In this document: positions 21,131 to 31,925 of the stretch, piece by piece
Position numbering within the stretch: position 1 is the first letter of the stretch
Layout: every line of letters starts with the position of its first letter
Origin: Pogonophryne albipinna
Taxonomy: Eukaryota > Chordata > Actinopteri > Perciformes > Artedidraconidae
Length of the DNA stretch: 64,000 bases
Assembly (NCBI GenBank): GCA_028583405.1
Contig: CM053256.1
Location: 26,137,325-26,201,324 of the forward strand
Direction: 5' to 3'
The notes under the pieces: generated by a model
What the model saw: only the letters and a program-made list of their open reading frames with translations
Told to the model about the DNA's origin: nothing
The model's database searches: none
Made by a program: the position numbers and the translations under genes

Positions 21131-22250
21131 CGGAGCCAGTCAGGGTCGGCCCCAAAGGTGGACCCACAGCCATAAATACAGCACTCGGCTGGGCACTTCA
21201 GGGTCCAGATGGGCTAACATCTCAGATGACTTCATGCTACTTCACATCTGTCAAGCCAGCAGCAGATGACCTCTACCAAGATGTTGAACGTCTCTGGCAG
21301 CTTGATGTACTCCCGTTCAAGAGTGAAAGGCTAGTAGTACGGTCCCGATTGGACCAGGAAGCCGTGAGTATCCTGGAAACCCGCACTGAGAGGGTGAAGG
21401 TGGGCGACACACTAAGGTATGCTACACCTCTTCCCCGCGTCAAGGACGCTCCACCCTTAATGGCCACTCCTGAAGCAATTATGCCAATGCTTCGCAGCAC
21501 CGAGCGCAGACTCATTAAAGATCCAGCTAAGGCCAAAGTTCACAAAGCAGAGATCCAAAAGCTCATCGATGGAGGGTGTGTGACTAAGCTTTCTACAGAA
21601 GAAGTGGATGAGTCCCACGAATCCTGGTTCATTCCCCATCACCTCGTCCATCACAATGGCAAGGATCGTCTTCGACTGTTCCTTTACTTACCGTGGTCTC
21701 TCACTTAATGAGCAACTCCTTCCTGGTCCAACACTTGGACCATCCCTTCTCGGCGTACTCCTGCGGTTCCGGCAGTATGCTGTCGCCATCAGTGGGGACA
21801 TACGAGCAATGTCTCCTGCCTGAGGACCGGCCACTGCTGAGGTTTGTCTGGAGAAACCTGCAAAGGGAGGAGAAACCTGACGTGTACCAATGGCAGGTTT
21901 TGCCATTCGGCACAACAAGCAGCCCCTGCTGCGCAACGTTTGCGCTGCAAAAGCATGTCAAAGACCATGCAAAGGGAAATGAGGACGTACTGCAGTCAAT
22001 GGAGCAGTGTCTACGTGAACAATTGTCTTCAGAGCCTTTCAACACCTGAGTCTGCCAAGCTCCTTGTGGACAAGATGCGTCAATGTCTAGCCTTAGGGGG
22101 TTTTGAGATACGGCAGTGGGCAAGCAATATCACTGCTGTCGTCTCCCATCTACCATCCACTGCCAGGTCAGAGAGTACAGAGCTATGGCTAGCAGAGAAG
22201 AGCGCTGACCCTCAAGAGCCAGCTCTGGGCTTGATGTGACACTGTCCGAC
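21118..22250 (+). pseudogene. BEL copy 2 reverse transcriptase, broken
   Basis: At least three frames are needed. One holds ERLWQLDVLPFKSERLVVRS and ESWFIPHHLVHHNGKDRLR, one holds FVWRNLQREEKPDVYQWQVL and PFGTTSSPCCATFALQKHVK, and one holds VYVNNCLQSLSTPESAK and GGFEIRQWASN. The palm A segment between about 21780 and 21830 is damaged. It is clearly homologous to the copy 1 RT. Confidence 0.85.
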
Positions 22251-22278
22251 TGATCGACTTGGTTACCGGTCAAGGCCA

Positions 22279-22860
22279 ATGGAGAGCGCGACTCCCACTA
22301 TGCGCCACATATATAAGGTGCTTGCCCGGCAATATGACCCTCTCAGAGCCATTATTCCTTACACTACGAGGGCCAAAGTGCTTGTTCAGAAGAAGAGAAG
22401 AAGAGGAGCTGGGACGACCCAAACCTTCCTCTTGATATTGTTCAGGCTTGATCCAGCTGGGAGAGGGAACTCCCCAGGCTGGCGGACATCACCCTGCCAC
22501 GAACCTACACGCCACTGGAGGCTGCAACTGAAGCCACCGACTACACTCTGCACGTCTTCTGTGACGCCTCCGAACAGGCATATGGTTCTGTAGCTTACCT
22601 CGCAACGAAGGTTGGTGACAAAGTCCATGTGTCATTTGTCATGGCAAGGTCTAGGGTAGCCCCGAAGCGCCAGCAGTCGATGCCAAGGTTGGAACTCTGT
22701 GCAGCGTTGACAGGAGCTCAGCTATCCTCTCTCCTCCATCGAGAGCTCACCTTAAACATCACCCAGACCTATCTTTGGACTGATTCCACCACAGTCCTGA
22801 CTTGGCTGACGTCAGAGTCATGTAGGTTCAAAGTCTTCGTGGGAACCAGGGTAAGAAGGT
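22279..22860 (+). pseudogene. BEL copy 2 RT thumb and RNase H
   Basis: MRHIYKVLARQYDPLRAIIP is followed after frame breaks by MSFVMARSRVAPKRQQSMPR, LELCAALTGAQLSSLLHREL and LWTDSTTVLTWLTSESC. The copy stops abruptly after VFVGTRVRR, where the P-like element begins. Confidence 0.8.
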
Positions 22861-24944
22861 AAGATTTCAGTAATGAATCGCTAGCAGCTTATATATCAAT
22901 GATGCTGGGTAACTAACAAGCAGGATTTAGATTGATTATGTGTTTTTATTGTTATTTTGGTTTTTATCTGCTGAATCAGCCTCCCTGTTCCCAGATGCAG
23001 CTCCACGCTAGGGGTGATGGACATCTCATCCAAGGTGAGCACACATTTCTTCTCCATCTCACTCATGCCATCTGCCTTCAGCCTCAGCATATCAAACACC
23101 TCCCCCAACACTCCTGGCTCCAGTTTGACGTGCTGCATCCTCCTCTGAATGGTCCTGATGTCAGGCAGAGGCATATTCATGGCTTGGAGGGTTTTATATC
23201 CTGTAGTGCCACAACAGAACCTTAGTTGTATTGCTTTTTCACGGTTTCTTTCCCCCACCGTATCCACCTTTTTTTGATTGCCCAAGTGCTCTAATTTGGT
23301 CTGTGTTGAAGATTTTTTAAACTTTAGATTAATCAAATTGTGTTTGATTAATGCCGAATTAATCATTTTCTGGTTTACCAGAGCCCTCTCTGCTCTCTTT
23401 CTTAGTAATCTCTCCCTTCTCAGTTGCCTCATTAAATCCTCCACGTGAGCCCCGGTCACAACTGGCCCTTGGCAGTCTGGTCCCTGGAGCACCAGACCCT
23501 GGCAAACTCGGCCTCTTCATAGCTGAACCCCTGACTGACCTGGCTCCTGGCACACTGATCTCTGGTAAGGTGGCCTCTTGATTGTCGGCCCCTGACATAC
23601 TGGCCCCTGGCAGTCTGCTGACATCTGTCTCACTCTCTCTGTCTGTTATGTCCCTTTCATTCCCTTGGAACTCCTCCTCAATATCTCCCTGAATCTCTGT
23701 AACAATAACAAGGCAATCTTGCTGTTATATGTGTATGCTGCCTTTACATGTGCACCTATTGTCATTTAAGGGTACACTACACTCCTATAGTGACATTCAT
23801 CTAAGTTCGTCTATTGGCAATGTTAAAGTATGAAGAAATCTGTAGATTATCTACATGTGGTATATGAGTCTTCAGAGAATCCCTGAACCCTGGTAGTTTT
23901 GTAGCTGTATAATCTGAAGGTTGCAGTAGGAGTGTAGTCTATCCTTGAATTATATAACATGGGAAACATTGTTAGCTTCATATATCATACCAATGTTTGA
24001 TGTGCCATAATAGGTGTGGTCATCATTCCTGACATTAACAGCAGGAGGCATACTCCTTGACGTGGATTTCCTCCTTTTCGGCTTAGGCCGATGTATAAAT
24101 ACTGTTGGAACAGCATCTGGCCTCAACCTCAAATTTCCTCCTGATTTGTTGTCAATATATTGGTCGTCTTCAAAGTGTACCTGTAGGTAGGTAGGTTTGA
24201 TCAGTTTCCACTGCACACTTCAAATGTCATTGAAGAGTCATAATTCTCTACACTTGGAAATATGATGCCCTTTAAAATGTTAACAAGTCACGTCACCTCT
24301 GTGAACATTACTTACATGACGTGTTTTCTGCTGTTGTTGTCCTCTGTCAGACACAGGTTTTGTCTGTTGACCATTGCCATCCATCTCTTCCTTCGCTCTA
24401 CGTCCTTAGGGAAGCCATACATCCAGAACCCCTTCTCGGATCGATTAGAGCAGGGGTTCCCAACCCCTGGTCCGCGGACCGGTACCGGGCCGCGGAGGTG
24501 TTACTGCCGGGCCGCGAAATAGCTGTGAGTTTATCGTAATATTTGCAGAATTATAAATATATAAAATATTTTATCATAATATTTTTTTTAAAAAGTGTTT
24601 AATGTTCGCACCTATACCAGTCATATTATTTCATCCAGTAGCCTAGTTAATCTTTCACCAGATAACCGTTGAAAATGGCTTTTATGATGTTCCGAGAGAT
24701 TCGGCGGCTCAGGGTCTCAGCCTCTTGTGCGCACGAGAAAGTTACCGGTGCGCCAAGTAGGAAGAGGATCGCACAGGAGACAACCGTTTAATTGCAGACT
24801 GTTATGTTTATGTGGGGAAATGGCAGTGCATACATTATTTGAGATATATTTCAAACTCGACTTCATTTTAAGGACATGTCGGCCAGGGGTGTAGAGCTAT
24901 ATGTTTATTTTATTAGCTTTTCTTTTTAATGACTGATTTTAAAT

Positions 24945-25030
24945 GCCATTTTCTTAATGTCTTTAATTTTTTTGTAAAGCACTTTGAATTGCCTTGAGTG
25001 CTATATAAATAAACTTGCCTTGCCTTTGTT
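24945..25030 (+). mobile_element. L2-type LINE 3' tail nested in the hAT
   Basis: GTAAAGCACTTTGAATTGCC and GTGCTATATAAATAAACTTG are the typical end of fish L2 elements. Confidence 0.6.
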
Positions 25031-25650
25031 TAAGCACCGGATTGGCAAAACAGGAGAGTAAACCATTCTGCCTTGATCTATGAATTCATTTCCGGGACGC
25101 TCCCGGTATCTGCTGCTCACAGCTGTTTTATAGAAGGAAAACCTCCTTCACTTCATGAAATGGCTGCAGGCAGCATCAGGAGGCAGCGGGACGTGTAACT
25201 CCGCTTCTGAGAAGTGCAGCACCAGCGCCCCGAGAGCTGTGCCTTTTTACGCACACCGCCTTCGCTGTGTTTACCTTCATCAGAACAGCGAGTGACTGCA
25301 GGCTGCTACGTGTTAACCACACACACCTCTACACACATCACACACATCGAACTGCCCGATTACTCCCCCTTTTATTAGTTTTATGAAGGAGATGTCCAGT
25401 CACCAAGGCGCATGATGTGTGTGTGTGCTCTGCTCAGCTCAGTGTTTGTGTCTGTCCGACACCGGCATTTGTTTTCAAATGACCATGAACAGTAATTTAC
25501 ACACATCTGCTAACTCCATAGGTAGCCTATATGCGGGTGTTCCCAAAATAAATTTGTTTAATCTTAATCTCGATGTAGTGCTAAATGCTGTCGGACGTGC
25601 ACCGGAACGAACGTCACTATCATAATATCTTCTGAAAACAAATGCCAGTG

Positions 25651-25663
25651 TCACACACACACA

Positions 25664-25694
<31 letters not shown>

Positions 25695-25729
25695 CATACC
25701 ACACACACAACACACACACACACACACAA

Positions 25730-25800
<71 letters not shown>

Positions 25801-25854
25801 CACACACACACACACACACACAACACACACACCCACACACACACACCACACACC
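25651..25854. repeat. Interrupted CA microsatellite, about 200 bp
   Basis: CA runs are broken by ACC, AAC and AAAAA interruptions. The Cys-Val and His-Thr frames across it are artefacts. Confidence 0.95.
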
Positions 25855-26439
25855 ACCCTTCATAATGCGCCTTCTCCTTGTTTTCCCATGATTATCCGTA
25901 AATAATACAAACAAAACCAAAACGTTGCTTTATCTGTTTTCCCGTTTTGGTTTAAAAACTGAATAACGTCGTTTTTTTGGTTTTCCGTGCTTCTGTATTG
26001 CGATTTTGTTTTTAATGTATCTGCCGGTCCTTGGCACAATAAAGGTTGGGAACCCCTGGATTAGAGCATCCAAATGCTGCACATCCAACCATGGTATGAC
26101 AACTGATCTCTTAAAATGCAATATAAACGAAAATGCCATAATTTTTGTTGTGCAAACATTTTAACATGAATATTGCTATGTCCTCTGTTCAGTCTGCTCC
26201 CAACTGTATTCTCTCCCCTTATTCAGCACTGTTCCTATTCTTGCTCTGCTTTTTAGGGCCCAGGAAACAGATGAAGAGGATGTCCCTTTCACAAAGGAAC
26301 CTTTTTGTTTTTTTCAAAAATGGTTAGGCTCCTGGATGCCCTAGAGTTCTGTATTGCTTTTTTGTAAATAGTATTGCTTTTTTGTTTGTTGGTAAGCAAC
26401 AATTTGTTTTGGCCAAAATGTGTTATTCACACTCATGAC

Positions 26440-26895
26440 TCCAGTTTGATGTGCTGCATCTCCTCTGAGTGGTCCTGATTTCAGGCAGAGGTCATGGCTT
26501 GGAAGGTTTTAATATCCTGTAGTGCCTCAACAGAACCTAATATGAATTGCTTTTTTCAGTTTCTCTTTTTTTTATTATTGTCTCGTCGCTGGATCACCTC
26601 CCCCTGGCAAAGTGGCCTCGTCATTGACAAACCTGTTTTGTTGCTCTGTTGAACCATGGTTCAACAGGAGCTTCTGTAAATAGTTTTGTAAATAGTTTGA
26701 ATATTTATCATAGTAATCATTTTCAGTCTCCCACTCTGTCTCAATTTAATTTATCGTTTCTTTGCCCCACCATATGTTTTGTTGTCCAAGGGCACTAATT
26801 TGGTCTGTGTTGAAGATTGTTTTACACTTTAGATTAATCAAATTGTGTTTTTTGGCTGAATTAATCTTTTTCTGTTTAACCCTAACCCTCTTTGT
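26440..26895 (-). pseudogene. Second P-like transposon remnant
   Basis: The stretch CTCCAGTTTGATGTGCTGCA and the following 400 bases match 23117-23390 of the first P-like copy (same CAGGCAGAGG, ATGGCTTGGA and ATATCCTGTAGTGCC words), with more deletions and no open frame. Confidence 0.7.
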
Positions 26896-28655
26896 TCTCC
26901 TTCTCATTCATTTTACTTTGTTTTGTTCTAACACACATCACTTTTTCCATACACTGTTCTTAATACTTGTTCACACATTTGTTCGTCCCTTTTACTTTGT
27001 TCTTCCTGTTGTTCTTGTTCAAACACATATATCAATTGTTCATCCACTGTTGTGGTAAAATGATATTTATAGTCTTAACATGATCATGCTACCCATGCTA
27101 ACATGAACACAAGCGTTTCCCTCCAAAAATGTAAAACGTATCTAAGTAATAGGCTACCAAGCTTTCCGTTGTCACCCTGCCTCTCCAAATGCAAAACTTT
27201 ATATATATTTACCATTCAATAACGCAATCGCTGCTGTCTGTCTGTCCCATAGAAGAACATGACAGCGCAGCGCAATTATACTACGGACGTGACTGCCCTG
27301 GCAGTGACATCAACATAGCCTGCTTGTGCTACCACACTTTCCCCTCAAAATATCGTTAAATAACGAAACTTGGAAATAGTACCAATCCATACAAAGTGTA
27401 ACCACATCATGTAAATATGAAAGCAATCTTTAAAAAATAACAGCGTTGGTTTAATCTATGACTATTTTGAGCATGTTTGTGCTGTTTTTGCCATAGAGAA
27501 GCATTGCCACGGAAGTGCGTTTGGAACTATCCCGGCATACATAAACCACGTGACCGGCTGGCGGCGACATCAAAGAGTGTCGTAACTCTTAGTATCTCTA
27601 GGGCTCTGCATCCATGCTGTCATGAACGTGCGGTGCTGTTACGTGTACGCAAATTGACGTGCTTGATGTGAACGAGCATTTTGGTTAAAGTTGCGCATGC
27701 GCTATGAGCGCACATACGGGTACTTCTCAGGCATGCCGGGTAATCTGTGACGTATCACTCTCTCAAAAGTTGGGCCATTTTATCATCATGCGCTAATGAG
27801 CAACTCTCATAGGAATTAATGAGGCCCCGCCTCCCACGCTGTATCCAGTTCTTATTATACATCCATGCGCGGAACACTGTACACATCCCGTTTTAATAAT
27901 TCCCCTCTACTCTAAAGTCGCATCTAAAAAGAACGCCATCTGATCTAGCTGTGTATATTTTGTTATTTGTTATTGTTATATTCAATCTCATTAGCTACAG
28001 GCATTTTTGAAGCTTGTAAAGGGAAGAACACAGCTCGCCTCTCACTCGCCACTCTGCTCTTCCACAGCGCCACTTCCCCTCCCTCCGCTGACATTATGAA
28101 TGTAAGGCATAGTAATCAATCATAGATAACACGGCAGGGTCCGTTACAGTTTGTTTTCATCTGATTTCAAATGAACAAAGTCTTGGCTTTCAGAATATTA
28201 AACTTGTTTCGGCAAATTCAGATGATAAATACAGCTTTGAAGCTTTTAACGGCATAATTACAAGCGGAGAACGGAGTAACTTGACGTCACAGCAAGCATA
28301 ACAACAGCCGGTGTTTCTCCTGAGAGTTTTCTCCGGGAAACAAACGCAAAAATACACAAACACACACACGTATACACACACACACACACTCGTGAGCTCC
28401 CCCCAGACCAGTAATCCAAACGAAAATATCTTCCCTCCGTACTACTTTGATCATTTGCTCCGCTAATAATCAATCAGATCGATCCAGAGAAGAGGACACT
28501 TTGAAGGCCTTTTTCTCAAAATGATGACTCGGTGACAGTCATTATATAATGTGACATATTTTTCTTAATATTTGGAGTACAAAAACAATCCTGATATCAT
28601 TAGAAAGCTAGGAATCTCCTCTTTCCAACAGTGTATCCAACTCAAGATGTGTCTT
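26896..28655. other. No gene seen
   Basis: This part of ggct intron 3 holds a short CA/TA run (28358-28391) and AT-rich sequence. No coding exon, RNA gene or paired element ends were found. Confidence 0.4.
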
Positions 28656-28659
28656 CGAG

Positions 28660-29290
28660 TTAATGCGACTGATTTCGATGCAGGTCACTTTGCATTAGGT
28701 AAAATGAGAGGTCTTCCTCCTCGGCGAACGGGGCCCGCCGGAATGGCGAAAAAACGAATGGCACCTTCCCAGCGACATCCTGTTCCTCCATTTCCACCAT
28801 CTCAAGTTCCTGGTCCTCCGCCTCCTCCGGCGAGATATAATACGCCTGAAAGTGCTGCAGACGATGCCGGCGGCTGAGCCGTGGGAGCATACGACAGGCA
28901 TTGCAGGCCAGAGACTGGGTCAGGCCGTCCGCGGCGTTGTCAGGCCCCAGACACTCAAAACAGAGGCGGTGGGGATCGGCACCTGCGATTAAGCCAGGGC
29001 CTGAAGGACAAGGCCGGGGCTCAAGGAGTGGTGAGTCCATGAATCAATTCTCATTCTCTTTCTTTTCTCGTTTACGTCTCAGTTGTTTTATCCTGCTCGC
29101 TGAAGAGAAAAGGATGACAGTCAGGAGGCGAGGCCGCCTTTTATACGGTGAGCTTGCGCGCGCATTCAGGTAGGCCCGCCCCGAGGGGCCGGCTACATTT
29201 ATAGATATCTCAGTAGGTGAATGCTTGCATAGTACGGTTGAGAGGTAGTACCCATAGAGTCCAGTAGAGGGCGGAGCCTTTGTAAGATAT
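28660..29290 (-). pseudogene. DIRS gag-like fragment
   Basis: The minus frame 29040-28660 encodes a cysteine-rich stretch HRLCFECLGPDNAADGL and LACNACRMLPR followed by an acidic region. It matches in pattern the N-terminus of the gag-like protein of the DIRS at 9966-16347 but is a different family. Bases up to about 29290 probably belong to its leader. No RT or recombinase is attached. Confidence 0.65.
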
Positions 29291-29478
29291 AACAGCCAAA
29301 ATGAGAACACAAGCCCACAATTTGAGAAACAGTTTAAGTTGTTTTTTTGGGGGGAATTGTTGCTAACATATTTTAAGGTTGAATAACTTGTTTGACACTT
29401 GCAACTGCCTGTAAAGAATCAATGCTGCAGCATTACAGTGAATTGCTTTGAGCTGACAAGCAGTGAAAGCAGTCTTAC

Positions 29479-29614
29479 CTGCAGGTACTGTGGTGATGGG
29501 GGGGGGGCATACACACAGCTGTCCATTATGTAAGTACGACAGTTGATCTCCCGCTGTTTTGTCTTCACTGATAGCTCCACAGGACTGTAGGCACCTAACA
29601 TCACATTCTCTTGA
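29479..29614 (-). pseudogene. ggct: ggct exon 3
   Basis: The 136-bp exon starts at phase 2 and ends at phase 0. It encodes QENVMLGAYSPVELSVKTKQ, then REINCRTYIMDS and APPPSPQYLQ. The Glu of QENV corresponds to the catalytic Glu98 of human GGCT by alignment from memory. The donor is CAG/GTAAGA. The acceptor AG at 29615-29616 lies only 11 bp from a transposon end. Confidence 0.9.
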
Positions 29615-29627
29615 CTGAGACCACATA

Positions 29628-31132
29628 CACTGAACAAAAATATAAACGCAACACTTTTGTTTTTGCTCCGATTTTTCATGAGATGAACTCAAAGATCTAA
29701 AACATTTTCTATATACACAAAATAACCATTTCTCTCAAATATTGTTCACAAATCTGAAAAAATCTGTGATAGTGAGCACTTCTCCTTTGCCGAGATAATC
29801 CATCCCACTTCACAGGTGTGGCACATCAAGATTACATTACATTACATTGCATTTAGCTGACGCTTTTATCCAAAGCGACTTACAGTAAGTGCATTCGACC
29901 AACAAAATACAAACTTGAAGAAAACAGAATCATATAAGTACATCAGGTTTCATAGAGCAAAAAAATGTCAAGTGCTACTCAACTGGCTTTAGGTAAGCCA
30001 GTCCTTTATTAGTATATAAGTGCTTTGTTAATAGTTCTATTTCTTGAAGTGGAGTCGAAAGAGATGAGTTTTCAGTCTGCGCCGGAAGGTGTGTAAGCTA
30101 TCTGCTGTCCTGATGTCAATGGGGAGCTCATTCCACCATTTTGGAGCCAGGATAGCAAACCCACGTGTTTTTGCTGATGGGAACGTGGGTCCCCTTCGCA
30201 GCGAGGGTGCAGCGAGCCGTTTGGTTGACGCAGAGCGGAGTGCACGTGCTGGGGTGTACGGTTTAACCATGTCCTGGATGTAGGAAGGGTCAGATCCATT
30301 CGCAGCATGGTACGCAAGTACCATTGTCTTGAAGTGGATTCTAGCAGTTACCGGAAGCCAGTGAAGGGAGCGGAGGAGCGGCGTGGTGTGGGAGAATTTA
30401 GGAAGGTTGAAGACCAGACGAGCCGCTGCATTCTGGATGAGCTGCAGAGGTCGGATGGCACATGCAGGTAGACCAGCCAGGAGGGAGTTGCAGTAGTCTA
30501 GGCGTGAGATGACGATGCTGATTAGACAGCATGATTATTGCACAGGTGTGCCTTAGGCTGCCCACAATAAAAGGCCACTCTGAAACGTGCATTTTTTTTG
30601 CTTTATTGGGGGGGTCTGGGGGGGTCCGAAAACCAGTCAGTATCTGGTGTGAGGGTTAAGGTTAGGGTAATGTTGTGAATCGAGTGGCCTGTGTTCGTCG
30701 TCCATAACATACGCCTGCACATACCATAACCCCACCACCACCATGGGCCACTCGATTCACAACATTACCCTAACCTTAACCCTAACCCTACCCCTCACAC
30801 CAGATACTGACTGGTTTTCGGACCCCCCCAGACCCCCCCAATAAAGCAAAACTGCACGTTTCAGAGTGGCCTTTCATTGTGGCCAGCCTAAGGCACACCT
30901 GTGCAATAATCATGCTGTCTAATCAGCATCTTGATATGCCACACCTGTGAGGTGGGATGGATTATCTCGGCAAAGGAGAAGTGCTCACTATCACAGATTT
31001 TTTCAGATTTGTGAACAATATTTGAGAGAAATGGTTATTTTGTGTATATAGAAAATGTTTTAGATCTTTGAGTTCATCTCATGAAAAATGGGAGCAAAAA
31101 CAAAAGTGTTGCGTTTATATTTTTGTTCAGTG
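29628..31132. mobile_element. Tc1/mariner-type palindromic MITE in ggct intron 2
   Basis: Its ends CACTGAACAAAAATATAAAC and the complement at 31113-31132 are the well-known fish form. TA precedes the left end (29626-29627); the right flank is GA, so one TA copy is mutated. The arms are long inverted copies (29628 to about 30692 and about 30748 to 31132), the left one enlarged by an L2 insert. The centre has a short AACCCTAACCCTA run. Confidence 0.9.
29833..30513 (-). mobile_element. L2 LINE 3' fragment inserted in the MITE
   Basis: On the minus strand it encodes the C-terminal part of an L2 RT: FKTMVLAYHAANGSDPSYIQ, then WWNELPIDIRTADSLHTFRR and LKTHLFRLHF. Its 3' end is an ATTAC/TTACA tail at 29833-29852. 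It splits the MITE arm at the word ATCAAGATGCTGATTAG, which is intact in the other arm. It is 5' truncated. Confidence 0.85.
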
Positions 31133-31186
31133 GAGCAAAACATTCAAGAAATCCGTGAAAGGCCATTGACGAAATGAAAACTTCAC

Positions 31187-31322
31187 CTGTCTAGAAACTC
31201 CAGATCAGACAGGCTCATCCTCCACACCACACCCCACACCTCGTCCCCTGGTGTGTGGCCACACCTCCGTGACACCGGTCACTGGCAAGGCCTTTATAGT
31301 TCCCAAACATCAGCTTATAGTT
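31187..31322 (-). pseudogene. ggct: ggct exon 2 with frame-breaking deletion
   Basis: The acceptor TTTCAG is at 31323 and the donor CAG/GTGAAG at 31186. The first frame gives NYKLMFGNYKGLASDRCHGG and VAT. The family then expects four residues before PGDEVWG, but only two bases separate the VAT codons from the PGDEVWGVVWRM frame. Ten bases are missing. Read straight on, the frame meets a TGA within the exon. Confidence 0.88.
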
Positions 31323-31395
31323 CTGAAACAGAGACAAGTTGTGTGTACAGCTCTTATGGGGAGGGACCATGGATGCTCCGGTGATCAAACTGTAC

Positions 31396-31506
31396 CTTGA
31401 GCCTTGCCACACCGTGCACTGTGGCAGAGGGGTTCTTTAGCTGCAGCCGCTCCTTCAGCAGGTTGCTGCCGTATGCAAAGTACAGGAAGGTGTGGTCATT
31501 CTGCAT
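31396..31506 (-). pseudogene. ggct: ggct exon 1 (coding part)
   Basis: The ATG is at 31506-31504. The exon encodes MQNDHTFLYFAYGSNLLKER, then LQLKNPSATVHGVARLK, and ends at the donor AAG/GTACAG. The YGSN motif forms the substrate pocket in the family. Intron 1 is only 73 bp. The chosen ATG gives a shorter N-terminus than human GGCT, which is variable there. Confidence 0.88.
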
Positions 31507-31925
31507 GTTGTCACCAGCTGCTGCCAGGGGAAGATATGAGAACAAGGAGGGTCGAGGTGAGGAAGGGTGGAGAGTTTGAGCGGAGCCAGCGGAGTGTGAA
31601 GGGCGGGGGGGAGAGGGCATGAGCTGCAGGGACAGATTCAAGCACCGGCCTTCCAGCACTCGCACACCATTCTCTTGCTAATCCCTGCACTGCCATACAG
31701 AGCTATTCACACGCATTCTGTAACATAAACTTGAACTTTATTTATTTGTATAAGGTCTTCTGTGCAAATTTGCAATACAAGATAATAATTGTATTGATAC
31801 AATTAAAGCAAAAATAAGACAATTAACAAGAATTTAAGGGACAATACAATGAAATACCAAAGTACTCATAACATAGTAGAAGAGTGTAGAAAAAAGATTA
31901 CTATACAAAGCTCAATAAAAATGTG
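31507..31925 (-). other. Region upstream of ggct; no further gene seen
   Basis: This would hold the ggct 5' UTR and promoter. No TATA box at a convincing place and no other exon was recognised. Confidence 0.35.

Larger units (their letters stand above)
19091..22860 (+). mobile_element. BEL/Pao retrotransposon copy 2, truncated
   Basis: The order on the plus strand is a proline/glutamine-rich gag-like part, zinc knuckle, aspartic protease, RT in pieces, and RNase H ending at VFVGTRVRR (22860). Integrase and both long terminal repeats are absent. It is head to head with copy 1 and more decayed, with several frame breaks in RT. Confidence 0.85.
24451..26058. mobile_element. hAT element (Charlie-like), 1608 bp, inside a THAP exon
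   Basis: The ends CAGGGGTTCCCAACCCCTGG and its partner GGTTGGGAACCCCTG are flanked by a perfect 8-bp duplication GATTAGAG (24443-24450 and 26059-26066). No transposase remains. It contains an L2 LINE tail and a large CA array. Confidence 0.93.
22896..26092 (-). pseudogene. P-like DNA transposon transposase with THAP domain, interrupted by a hAT
   Basis: On the minus strand the gene begins at the ATG 26092-26090 with MVGCAAFGCSNR, the first CxxxxC of a THAP zinc finger. The exon is split by a hAT (26058-24451) and resumes SEKGFWMYGFPKDVERRKRW, up to a donor near 24316. A second exon (about 24196-24000) encodes HFEDDQYIDN and LRLRPDAVPTVF, the end of a THAP domain. After a gap comes the P-type catalytic region (about 23500-22990) with LRFCCGTTGYKTLQAMNMPL, PDIRTIQRRMQHVKLEPGVL and VLTLDEMSI, whose D fits the first catalytic Asp. 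The C-terminal half is missing. Confidence 0.8.
4016..29478 (-). other. ggct intron 3, 25.5 kb, transposon-filled
   Basis: The donor CAG/GTAAGA is at 29478 and the acceptor TGCAG at 4016. The span holds a TTAA element, DIRS pieces, two BEL/Pao copies, a full-length DIRS, hAT elements and two P-like remnants. The other two ggct introns would be about 70 bp each without insertions, so nearly all of this length was gained by insertion. Confidence 0.75.
3896..31506 (-). pseudogene. ggct: ggct, gamma-glutamylcyclotransferase, broken (exons at 31506-31396, 31322-31187, 29614-29479, 4015-3896)
   Basis: GGCT is a cytosolic enzyme that releases 5-oxoproline from gamma-glutamyl dipeptides in glutathione turnover. 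Exon 1 encodes the start and the FLYFAYGSNLL signature. Exon 2 encodes KLMFGNYKGLAS, HGGVAT and, in a different frame, PGDEVWGVVWRMSLSDLEFL. Exon 3 holds the QENV segment, whose Glu matches the catalytic Glu of the human enzyme, and the APPPSPQYLQ end. Exon 4 encodes VIVIGAGQNSLPKGYQVKLR. All junctions are GT-AG. Exon phases agree only if exon 2 once had 10 more bases (146 instead of 136), which is also the spacing the family has between GGVAT and PGDEVW. The present frame therefore stops early. Exon 4 reads into a transposon and stops there. Intron 3 is 25.5 kb. A decayed gene or paralog fits best; an assembly error in exon 2 is not excluded. Confidence 0.85.
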
